Shown here piece by piece: positions 1-5,918 of a stretch of DNA of 13,319 nucleotides; positions within the stretch are counted from its first letter, which is position 1; each line of letters starts with the position of its first letter. Made by a program: the position numbers and the translations under genes. Below the pieces are notes generated by a model, which worked only from the letters and a program-made list of their open reading frames with translations, was not told where the DNA came from and did not search any database. Source of the DNA: CAZOHN01 sp964579325 (GTDB lineage Bacteria; Pseudomonadota; Alphaproteobacteria; Rhodobacterales; Rhodobacteraceae); contig CAZOHN010000096.1 of NCBI GenBank assembly GCA_964579325.1, positions 1-13,319 on the forward strand. The letters run 5' to 3'.

Positions 1-364
1 ACTTGGGCATCCGCGCCAACCGGTCGATCTTGGCGGGGTCGCGCACCTGGTTCGACACCAGCACGTCCCTGATCCCGCCACGGGCGAAGACCTCCGCTTC
101 CGAGACCTTCTGGCAGCAGACCCCGACCGACCCGCCCAGCTTCTCCTGAAGCTTGGCCACGTCGACCGACTTGTGCATCTTGCCATGCACCCGGTGGCGC
201 ATCCCGTGCGCCTTGGCGTAGTCGCCCATCTTCTTGATGTTGCGCTCGAGCGCGTCGAGATCGAGCACAAGGCAGGGCGTCTGGATGTCCTTCTCGTCCA
301 TCCCCGGCACGGCGGGGATGTCGAACCCGACTTCCAGCCCTTCGAACTTGGTCGGTGCGTTCAT
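1..364 (-). CDS. bhcC: beta-hydroxyaspartate aldolase BhcC (partial, C-terminus outside window)
   Basis: This is the N-terminal 121 residues of a PLP enzyme of the D-threonine aldolase / DSD1-like alanine-racemase-fold family. The family includes the Paracoccus D-3-hydroxyaspartate aldolase, now called BhcC, which condenses glycine and glyoxylate to (2R,3S)-beta-hydroxyaspartate in the cytoplasm. Visible signatures are the opening DIPAVPGMDEKDIQTPCLVL (residues 15-34) and RHRVHGKMHKSVD (56-68), where K62 aligns with the Schiff-base lysine of the family's RPHxKxHK motif. GVCCQKVSEAE (81-91) follows. The ATG at 362-364 is preceded by a near-perfect AGGAGGT. It follows bhcB by 35 bp on the same strand, which fixes the BHAC role better than sequence alone. 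The rest of the gene and probably bhcD lie beyond position 1. A generic D-threonine aldolase is the alternative, but the neighbours make it unlikely. Confidence 0.93.
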   Translation of the reverse strand, partial: MNAPTKFEGLEVGFDIPAVPGMDEKDIQTPCLVLDLDALERNIKKMGDYAKAHGMRHRVHGKMHKSVDVAKLQEKLGGSVGVCCQKVSEAEVFARGGIRDVLVSNQVRDPAKIDRLARMPK

Positions 365-370
365 GGCATT

Positions 371-377
371 ACCTCCT
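371..377 (-). promoter_or_regulatory. strong Shine-Dalgarno of bhcC
   Basis: Read on the minus strand this is AGGAGGT, six bases before the ATG at 364. It decides the bhcC start and suggests that the aldolase is translated independently of bhcB rather than by strict coupling. Confidence 0.85.
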
Positions 378-399
378 CATTGGGCACCCGCGGGTGCCG

Positions 400-1371
400 T
401 CAGCCCTTGATCCAGGGCAGCTTGTCCAGATCGACGTTGCCGCCGGTGACGATCACGCCGACGCGCTTGCCGGCGAAGCGGTCCTTGTTCTTGAGGATCG
501 TGGCCAGCGGCACCGCGCAGGACGGCTCCATCACGATCTTCATCCGCTGCCAGGTCAGCTTCATCGCGTCGATGATCTCGTCTTCGGTGGCGGTCAGGAT
601 ATCGGTGACGTGGTTCCTCACGAAGTGCCATGTGAGTTCCTTGAGCGGAACCTTCAAGCCATCCGCGATCGTGTTCGGCGCATCGTCGGCGATGATGTGC
701 CCGGCCTTGAAGCTGCGGTAGGCGTCGTCGGCCTGTTCCGGCTCGGCGGCAAAGATCTCGACCTTCGGGGCGATGTTCGACAGCGTGAGGCAGGTGCCCG
801 AGATCATGCCGCCACCGCCGATGGGCGCGATAACTGCATCGAGGTCCGAGACCTGCTCCATCAGCTCGCGCGAGCAGGTGCCCTGCCCGGCAATGACGCG
901 GGGGTCGTTGTAGGGGTGGACGAACTCGGCCCCGGTGCGGGCCTGCACTTCGGCAAAGACCGCCTCGCGCGAGGTGGTCGAGGGCTCGCATTCGGTGATG
1001 ACGCCGCCATAGCCGCGCACGGCGGCCTTCTTGGCCTCCGGCGCGGTGCGCGGCATCACGACCTGGCAGGGAATGCCCCGACGGCCCGCCGCATAGGACA
1101 GCGACAGCGCGTGGTTGCCGGAGGAGTGCGTGGCGACGCCCTTCTCCAGCATGTCGTCGGTCAGCCCGAACACCGCGTTGCAGGCGCCGCGCACCTTGAA
1201 CGCGCCGGCTTTCTGGAAGTTCTCGCACTTGAAGAACAACTCGGCCCCGGTCAGTTCGTTGAAGTAGGTCGAGGTCAGGACCGGCGTGCGATGGATGTGT
1301 GGACGGATCCGCTCATGCGCGGCGATCACGTCGTCGAACGTCGGGATGTACATCTCGGCGGCGTCCTTCAT
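400..1371 (-). CDS. bhcB: beta-hydroxyaspartate dehydratase BhcB
   Basis: A fold-type II PLP enzyme of the serine/threonine dehydratase family, recognised as BhcB, which dehydrates beta-hydroxyaspartate to iminosuccinate. Residue numbers here count from the most upstream ATG (1380). KCENFQKAGAFKVRGA (51-66) contains the PLP lysine K62, SSGNH is at 86-90, and the phosphate-cradling GGGG loop is at 188-191. A late ITTGGN-like segment, VIVTGGNVDLDKLPW, is also present. The length of about 320 aa fits small single-domain dehydratases without an ACT domain. Three in-frame starts are possible: 1380 (overlaps the bhcA stop as ATGA), 1371 (preceded by GAGGACC) and 1353 (begins MYIPTFDDV, which from memory is where family members start and has AAGGA about 10 bases upstream). 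I chose the middle one; the error is at most 18 bases. It is surely co-transcribed with bhcA. Confidence 0.93.
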   Translation of the reverse strand: MKDAAEMYIPTFDDVIAAHERIRPHIHRTPVLTSTYFNELTGAELFFKCENFQKAGAFKVRGACNAVFGLTDDMLEKGVATHSSGNHALSLSYAAGRRGIPCQVVMPRTAPEAKKAAVRGYGGVITECEPSTTSREAVFAEVQARTGAEFVHPYNDPRVIAGQGTCSRELMEQVSDLDAVIAPIGGGGMISGTCLTLSNIAPKVEIFAAEPEQADDAYRSFKAGHIIADDAPNTIADGLKVPLKELTWHFVRNHVTDILTATEDEIIDAMKLTWQRMKIVMEPSCAVPLATILKNKDRFAGKRVGVIVTGGNVDLDKLPWIKG

Positions 1372-1376
1372 GGTCC

Positions 1377-2564
1377 TCATTCCGCGGCCATCGCGGCCGC
1401 CTCCCCTGCCTTGCGATAATAGTCCTGCGCCGCGGCGACGCCAGAGCCAAGGCGCACCGGCATTCCCAGATCGGCCATCACCATCTCTGCCGTGGCAAGA
1501 CCTGCAAGCATCATCACGTCGGTCAAGCTGCCCAGGTGGCCGATGCGGAACACCTTGCCCGCGACCTCGCCCAGGCCGACGCCCAGCGCCACATCATACT
1601 TCGATGCCGCCAGCGTGGCGACTTTCGTCCCGTCGAAGCCCTCCGGCACGACGACCGCCGTGACCGTATCGGAGTAAAGCTCGGGCCGCTTGGCGCAGGG
1701 CTTCATGCCCCAGGCAAAGACCGCGCGGCGGACGCCCTCGGCGATCCGGTGGTGGCGCGCGATGACGTTGTCGAGGCCCTCGTCGCGGATCATCTCGCAG
1801 GCTTCCGCCAATCCGTTGATGAGGCCGACGCTCGGCGTGTAGGGGTAGCCACCGCGCAGGTAGGACGCGCGCATGTCGGCGAAGTCCAGGAAGGTGCGCG
1901 GCAGCGTCGCCCGCTCCATCGCGCGGATCGCCTTTGGGCTGATCCCGAGGATCGCCAGGCCCGGCGGCAGCATGAACCCTTTCTGGCTGCCCGTGACGGC
2001 GATATCGACGCCCCAGTCGTCCATGCGGAAGTCCATCGACCCGATCGACGAGACGCCATCGACCATCAGGAGCGCGCCGTGGCCGGCCCGGTCCATCGCA
2101 CGGCGCACGCCGGCGACGTCCGACTTGACGCCGGTCGCGGTCTCGTTGTGCGTGACCAGCACGGCCTTGATCGCGCCCGTCCTGTCGGCCGCGAGCGCCG
2201 CCTCGATGGCGTCGACCGGCGCGCCCTCGCCCCAGGGCGCCTCGATGACCTGCACATCCAGGCCGTGACGCTGGCACATGTCGATCCAGCGGTGCGAGAA
2301 CATGCCGAAACGTGCCGCCAGCACCCGGTCGCCCGGGCAGAGCGTGTTCTGGATCGCCGCTTCCCATCCGGCGGTGCCGGTGGCGGGGAACAGGATCACC
2401 TCGCCCTGCGTTGTGCGCATGACTTCCTTCACGCCCTCGATGGCGGGGCCGAAGATCTTGCCGAACCGCGACGAGCGGTGGTCGACGGTGGCGATGTCGC
2501 AGGCCTTGCGGATACGGTCGGGAATGTTCGTCGGGCCGGGAATGAAGACCGGATTCTGTGACAT
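1377..2564 (-). CDS. bhcA: aspartate--glyoxylate aminotransferase BhcA
   Basis: A 395-aa class V (SGAT/AGAT-like) aminotransferase. It is recognised as BhcA, which transfers the amino group of L-aspartate to glyoxylate, giving oxaloacetate (the cycle product) and glycine (substrate for BhcC). The opening NPVFIPGPTNIP (4-15) is typical. FPATGTAGWEAA (59-70) binds the cofactor phosphate. HNETATGVKSD (139-149) and VDGVSSIGSMDF (168-179), with ring-stacking D169, are clear. TGSQKGFMLPPG (191-202) carries the PLP lysine K195, and R340 in GKVFRIGHLGSL should bind the substrate carboxylate. An in-frame ATG exists upstream at 2660, but the ATG at 2564 has a strong AGGGAGGTCC in front and matches the family start. 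The stop overlaps the first possible bhcB ATG. First gene of the bhc operon; glycine:glyoxylate enzymes of other families are unlikely given the context. Confidence 0.95.
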   Translation of the reverse strand: MSQNPVFIPGPTNIPDRIRKACDIATVDHRSSRFGKIFGPAIEGVKEVMRTTQGEVILFPATGTAGWEAAIQNTLCPGDRVLAARFGMFSHRWIDMCQRHGLDVQVIEAPWGEGAPVDAIEAALAADRTGAIKAVLVTHNETATGVKSDVAGVRRAMDRAGHGALLMVDGVSSIGSMDFRMDDWGVDIAVTGSQKGFMLPPGLAILGISPKAIRAMERATLPRTFLDFADMRASYLRGGYPYTPSVGLINGLAEACEMIRDEGLDNVIARHHRIAEGVRRAVFAWGMKPCAKRPELYSDTVTAVVVPEGFDGTKVATLAASKYDVALGVGLGEVAGKVFRIGHLGSLTDVMMLAGLATAEMVMADLGMPVRLGSGVAAAQDYYRKAGEAAAMAAE

Positions 2565-2570
2565 GGGGCA

Positions 2571-2580
2571 GGACCTCCCT
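2571..2580 (-). promoter_or_regulatory. Shine-Dalgarno of bhcA
   Basis: On the minus strand this reads AGGGAGGTCC, six bases before the ATG at 2564. It selects this start over the in-frame ATG at 2660, whose 32 extra residues would run through the AT-rich promoter. Confidence 0.8.
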
Positions 2581-2619
2581 TGAGTTGCCGCCGTTCTACG
2601 CGGTTCACCTGCAGCAATC

Positions 2620-2634
2620 AATTTTTTCGAAATT
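2620..2634. promoter_or_regulatory. interrupted palindrome, candidate operator of the bhc promoter
   Basis: The sequence is AATTT-TTTCG-AAATT, with five-base arms that are exact reverse complements; the centre also contains TTTCGAAA. It sits 56 bases upstream of the bhcA start. The AT-rich background makes chance symmetry possible, so it is only a candidate protein-binding site. Confidence 0.35.
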
Positions 2635-2735
2635 ATTTTTCGCAGGATGGAAATATACATCTACCCATTGAAAACACGCGGCTTTCCCTTTTTCGCCAGC
2701 CGAAACGCATTTTCGCCGCAACGCAGCGTGACAAT

Positions 2736-2761
2736 CCGGCAGGCCACGTGGATAGTGCCGG
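2736..2761. promoter_or_regulatory. CCGGCA...TGCCGG inverted repeat with inner CCACGTGG
   Basis: Six-base arms (2736-2741 and 2756-2761) are exact reverse complements around a 14-base spacer that itself contains the perfect palindrome CCACGTGG (2744-2751). It lies 24 bases before the class III aminotransferase start, so it could be an operator or a 5'-UTR hairpin. No matching regulator is known to me. Confidence 0.35.
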
Positions 2762-2785
2762 CAACAGCTCTGAAAGGCCCGCCTC

Positions 2786-4138
2786 ATGAAGGATTCGAAC
2801 TTCCTCAAGGAGAACAACGCCCGGCACATGTGGCACCCGATGGGCGCCCCGGGCGATGCGCTCAAGACCCCGCCGCAGATCATCACCTCGGCCGAGGGCG
2901 TGCGCATCACCGACATCGACGGGCGCACCGTGATTGACGCGGTGGGCGGCCTGTGGTGCGTGAACCTCGGCTACTCCAACGCCGCGATCAAGCGGGCGAT
3001 CTCCGACCAGCTCGACCGGCTGCCCTACTACTCGGCCTTCATGGGCTCGACCAACGATGCCGCCATCGAGGCCTCCTTCGCGGTGCGCGACTACTTCGCG
3101 GCCGATGGCATGGGCCGCGCCTTCTTCACCTCGGGCGGGTCGGACAGCGTGGAAACCGCGCTGCGCCTCTCGCGCCAGTATCACCGGATCAAGGGCGAAC
3201 CGACCCGCACCAAGTTCCTCAGCCTCAAGAAGGGCTACCACGGCACCCACTTCGGCGGCGCCAGCGTCAACGGCAACGCCCGCTTCCGCACGGCCTATGA
3301 ACCGCTGCTCGCGGGCTGCTTCCACCTGCCCTCGCCCTACACCTACCGCAACCCGTTCGACGAGACCGACCCCGAGGCGCTCGCGCAGAAGATCGCGCGC
3401 GCCATGGTCGACGAGATCGAGTTCCAGGACCCCAAGACCATCGCCGCCTTCATCATGGAGCCGATCCAGGGCGCGGGCGGGGTGATCGTCCCGGGGCCGA
3501 CCTTCATGCCGCTGATGCGCGAGATCTGCTCGCGCTACGGCATCCTGATGATCTCGGATGAGGTCATCACCGGCTTCGGCCGGACGGGCCACGGCTCGGG
3601 CGCGCGGCACTGGGGCGTCAAGCCCGACTTCATGTGCTGCGCCAAGGGCATCACCTCGGGCTACTTCCCCGTCGGCGCGGTGATGATCGCCGAAGACGTC
3701 GCCGAGGTGTTCGAGAAGGACGACAGTGGCGCGGCGGCGATCTTCCACGGCTACACCTACTCGGCGCACCCCGTGGGCGCGGCGGCGGTGGCGGCCTGCA
3801 TGGCCGAGAATGCGCGGCTGAAGCCGGAAGCGAACGCCGGCCCGCGCGGCACGCAACTCCACCAAGGGCTCTTGCGCCTGCAAGGAAAGCACGACCTCAT
3901 CGGCGACGTGCGCGGCGGTCACGGGCTGATGGCGGCGTTCGAGATGGTGTCGGACCGGGCCGCGAAAACGCCGCTCGACATGGCCAGCATGAAGCGGCTG
4001 CACAAGGCGGTCCTTGACGCAGGCGCGATGGTCCGCATCGTCGGCAACAGCTTCGTGATGTCGCCGCCGCTCACGATCACCGCCGAAGAGGTCGATCTCG
4101 TGCTCGCGGCCATCGACACCGGGCTCGCGGCGGGCTGA
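2786..4138 (+). CDS. class III (omega) aminotransferase, substrate unknown
   Basis: A 450-aa fold-type I PLP aminotransferase of class III, the family of beta-alanine:pyruvate, taurine:pyruvate and other omega-amine transaminases. Visible landmarks are VGGLWCVNLGY (53-63), FFTSGGSDSVETALRLSR (113-130), GYHGTHFGGASVNG (150-163), FIMEPIQGAGG (222-232) with E225, and ISDEVITGFGRTG (256-268) with the ring-binding D258. CCAKGITSGYFPVGAVM (284-300) holds the PLP lysine K287. HGYTYSAHPVGAAA (321-334) contributes to the neighbouring subunit's site. GAAAGG lies 8-13 bases before the ATG. The amino donor cannot be read from sequence; the acceptor is usually pyruvate, and glyoxylate is an attractive guess because the gene is divergent from bhcA. 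RGGHGLMAAFE (376-386) replaces the more usual RGxGLM form. The length is normal and the ends are intact. Confidence 0.9.
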   Translation: MKDSNFLKENNARHMWHPMGAPGDALKTPPQIITSAEGVRITDIDGRTVIDAVGGLWCVNLGYSNAAIKRAISDQLDRLPYYSAFMGSTNDAAIEASFAVRDYFAADGMGRAFFTSGGSDSVETALRLSRQYHRIKGEPTRTKFLSLKKGYHGTHFGGASVNGNARFRTAYEPLLAGCFHLPSPYTYRNPFDETDPEALAQKIARAMVDEIEFQDPKTIAAFIMEPIQGAGGVIVPGPTFMPLMREICSRYGILMISDEVITGFGRTGHGSGARHWGVKPDFMCCAKGITSGYFPVGAVMIAEDVAEVFEKDDSGAAAIFHGYTYSAHPVGAAAVAACMAENARLKPEANAGPRGTQLHQGLLRLQGKHDLIGDVRGGHGLMAAFEMVSDRAAKTPLDMASMKRLHKAVLDAGAMVRIVGNSFVMSPPLTITAEEVDLVLAAIDTGLAAG

Positions 4139-4152
4139 CCGGTTCCGGGCAA

Positions 4153-4174
4153 GGCGGCGGGTGTGCCCGCCGCC
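4153..4174. terminator. bidirectional GC hairpin between convergent genes
   Basis: A perfect nine-base stem, GGCGGCGGG (4153-4161) with CCCGCCGCC (4166-4174), closes a TGTG loop. It stands 14 bases after the aminotransferase stop and 9 bases beyond the stop of the oppositely oriented DUF533 gene, so it could serve both. There is no T-tract, so strict intrinsic termination is not assured. Confidence 0.6.
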
Positions 4175-4183
4175 GCCACCCCG

Positions 4184-4867
4184 TCAGCCCAGCGCCCTCG
4201 CGTTGGCCTCGAGATGCTGCTTCAGCCCCTCTTCCAGCCCCAGCGAGACCGAAAGGTTGCTCAGCCAGACCTTCTCCGACAGGTCGGGCTCTCCGGTGAC
4301 CAGAAGTGCTGCGGCATAGATCTCGGCCGCCTCCTCGGGCGATGACGCCATCGCGCCGATCCGCCGGGCATCGGGCGTCTGGCCCAGTTCCTCGACGATC
4401 AGCGCCTCCGCCTCGCGGCCCAGCCCCAGCCGCGGGATTTCGGCCCGGATCGTGGCCAGCTCGTCCTCCGACAGGTGCCCATCGGCCCGCGCCGCCGCAA
4501 CCATCGTCCGCACCAGCTTGGCAGACAGCGCCTCGGCCAGCAGCGGATCGGCCGGCGCGAAGGCGGTTCCCTCCGGGGCCGGCAGCGCGGGCGACTCGGA
4601 CGCGGCCTGCGCGTCCTGCGGCACGGCCTTGCCCGCCTGCCAGTCCTGCCAGGCCTTGTAGGCAAGGCCGCCCGCGAGCGCGAGGCCACCCATCTTCACC
4701 GACCGGCCGATCAGCTTGCCGGGTTTGCCGCCCGACAGGATCATCGCCAGCAGGCCACCTGCCGCGGCGCCCGCCACCAGCGATTTCTTGTCCTTGGTGA
4801 ACTCCCCGACGCGCGACCGTGTCTCCGGCCCCATCATCCGCTCGAGCGCATCCTTCATCGAATTCAT
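4184..4867 (-). CDS. DUF533 / TerB-fold membrane-associated protein
   Basis: A 227-aa protein of the DUF533 (YebE-like) family, whose C-terminal half has the TerB-like all-helical fold. The N-terminus (1-28) is amphipathic and charged. Residues 29-47 and about 58-73 are glycine/alanine-rich hydrophobic helices (SLVAGAAAGGLLAMILSGG; MGGLALAGGLAYKAW) expected to associate with the membrane. An Ala/Pro-rich linker (about 80-105) leads to the TerB domain with the characteristic ARADGHLSEDE (127-137). The molecular function of the family is not established; tellurite resistance is only a name inherited from TerB. Start choice: the ATG at 4867 follows a GGGGAC; a second ATG three codons later is possible. 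It lies 72 bp downstream of the phosphatase gene on the same strand and may be co-transcribed with it. Confidence 0.85.
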   Translation of the reverse strand: MNSMKDALERMMGPETRSRVGEFTKDKKSLVAGAAAGGLLAMILSGGKPGKLIGRSVKMGGLALAGGLAYKAWQDWQAGKAVPQDAQAASESPALPAPEGTAFAPADPLLAEALSAKLVRTMVAAARADGHLSEDELATIRAEIPRLGLGREAEALIVEELGQTPDARRIGAMASSPEEAAEIYAAALLVTGEPDLSEKVWLSNLSVSLGLEEGLKQHLEANARALG

Positions 4868-4939
4868 GTCCGTCCCCTGCCCTGTGTCCTCGCACGACAG
4901 ACCGCAGGGGCCCTGCCCCGTCCGGTACCTGCACCCCGC

Positions 4940-5716
4940 TCAGGTGGGGGCGGCGGTCAGGAATTCAACGCCATCGCGGGTGACATGCGCGGCGGTCAGC
5001 CGGTCGGTGGCATAGGCCCCGGTATCGACCGAGATGCGCCCGGCGGCCGCGACGGGCGTGGCGACGATGGTGTGGCCATGCACGATCCAGACACCGTCGC
5101 TACGCGGCCTCAAGGCAAAGTCCGGGTGGCCCCAGAGCAGCCCCTCGCCCAGCTGGTCGAGCACCGGGCGGCGCGGATCGGCCCCGGCATGGACGGCAGC
5201 GACATTGCCCGAGAACCAGGCCAGCGGCAGGTCGTCGAGGAACGCCCGCCCCTCGGGTTCGAGCGCCTCGGCCAGCCGCAGCGCCAGCCCCGCGCGCAGG
5301 TCAGTCGCCTCGGGGTCCTCCGCCTCGGCCGGCGCATCGATGCCGAAGCTCTCCAGCGTCTGCCCGCCGCCGTTCCTGAGCCAGCGCGCGCCCAGCGCCG
5401 CGGGGTCGTCGAGAAACTCCAGCATCATCGCCTCGTGGTTGCCCGCCAGCATCACCGCCCGCGCCCCAGCCTCGGCCTTCAGCCCCGCGATCCGCCGCAA
5501 CACCCCGGCACTGTCGGGGCCGCGATCCACGTAGTCGCCCAGAAACACCAGCGTCGCGCTGTCGCCGTCGGGCCGGGCCGCGATGGCATCGAGAAGCCGC
5601 TCCAGCAGGTCGGCACGCCCATGCACGTCGCCGATGGCATAGAACGGGCGGTCCGGCGCCGGCCCGGTGGGGGCGGTCGGTCCGGCGCGCCGGAAAAGCC
5701 TGTTCAGTCCCAACAT
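4940..5716 (-). CDS. PPP-family metallophosphatase (serine/threonine phosphatase-like)
   Basis: A 258-aa cytoplasmic calcineurin-like phosphoesterase of the PPP type, the group that includes bacterial PrpA/B-like and ApaH-like enzymes. All metal-binding motifs are present in order: GDVHGR (29-34), GDYVDRGPDS (60-69), GNHE (92-95), a histidine in AAVHAGAD (173-180) and HGHT (213-216). These should hold two divalent metals and hydrolyse phosphoserine/threonine or dinucleotide polyphosphates; the true substrate cannot be read from sequence. The start at 5716 has GGGAG a few bases upstream. The gene is divergent from manC across 202 bp and upstream of the DUF533 gene. A lone phosphatase with no paired kinase in sight; nothing is broken. 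Confidence 0.9.
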   Translation of the reverse strand: MLGLNRLFRRAGPTAPTGPAPDRPFYAIGDVHGRADLLERLLDAIAARPDGDSATLVFLGDYVDRGPDSAGVLRRIAGLKAEAGARAVMLAGNHEAMMLEFLDDPAALGARWLRNGGGQTLESFGIDAPAEAEDPEATDLRAGLALRLAEALEPEGRAFLDDLPLAWFSGNVAAVHAGADPRRPVLDQLGEGLLWGHPDFALRPRSDGVWIVHGHTIVATPVAAAGRISVDTGAYATDRLTAAHVTRDGVEFLTAAPT

Positions 5717-5918
5717 GCTCCCGAGTTAGTCGCCCGGCCGCCCCCTGCCAACCGCCGCACCGCCCGGGCAGGCCACGATCGCCCAGCCCTGCGCCTTTCG
5801 CGCAACGGCCCGTCCCCCGGCACGCTCCCCGGACACCGCATTCTTCTTGCGGGATAGGCGGGTTCCTGCCACATCTGTTGGCCAGAGGCTTCTCGCGAGG
5901 GGGCTTCGAGAGGAACGG
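5717..5918. promoter_or_regulatory. divergent spacer, phosphatase / manC
   Basis: The 202 bp between two divergent starts must hold promoters for both, but no convincing -35/-10 pair is visible. A perfect eight-base palindrome, CTCGCGAG (5892-5899), lies 20 bases before the manC ATG and could be a weak operator or chance in GC-rich DNA. Confidence 0.4.

Larger units (their letters stand above)
2565..2785. promoter_or_regulatory. divergent promoter region, bhcA operon / class III aminotransferase
   Basis: These 221 bp separate two divergently transcribed genes and include the most AT-rich stretch of the window (about 2616-2668), surrounded by roughly 70 % GC. That composition is what a regulated alphaproteobacterial double promoter would look like. 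It contains an interrupted palindrome at 2620-2634, a lone TGGAAAT at 2648-2654 (the left half of the classical IclR operator), and a second inverted repeat at 2736-2761 nearer the plus-strand gene. In Paracoccus the bhc promoter is bound by the IclR-family regulator BhcR, which responds to glyoxylate. No regulator gene lies in this window, so control by a distant BhcR is inference. I cannot assign -35/-10 boxes with confidence. Confidence 0.65.

Noticed and set aside
2565..2660. N-terminal extension of bhcA to the ATG at 2660
   Set aside because: It would add 32 Lys/Arg/Ile-rich residues encoded by the AT-rich promoter; the strong AGGGAGGTCC before 2564 and the family start argue against it.
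2633..4003. Minus-strand 456-aa open frame opposite the class III aminotransferase
   Set aside because: Arg/His/Val-rich shadow of a well-supported gene; it would also overlap the bhc promoter region.
5842..5876. Possible -35/-10 pair for manC around TTGCGG and ACATCT
   Set aside because: The -10 candidate matches the consensus too poorly to call a promoter.
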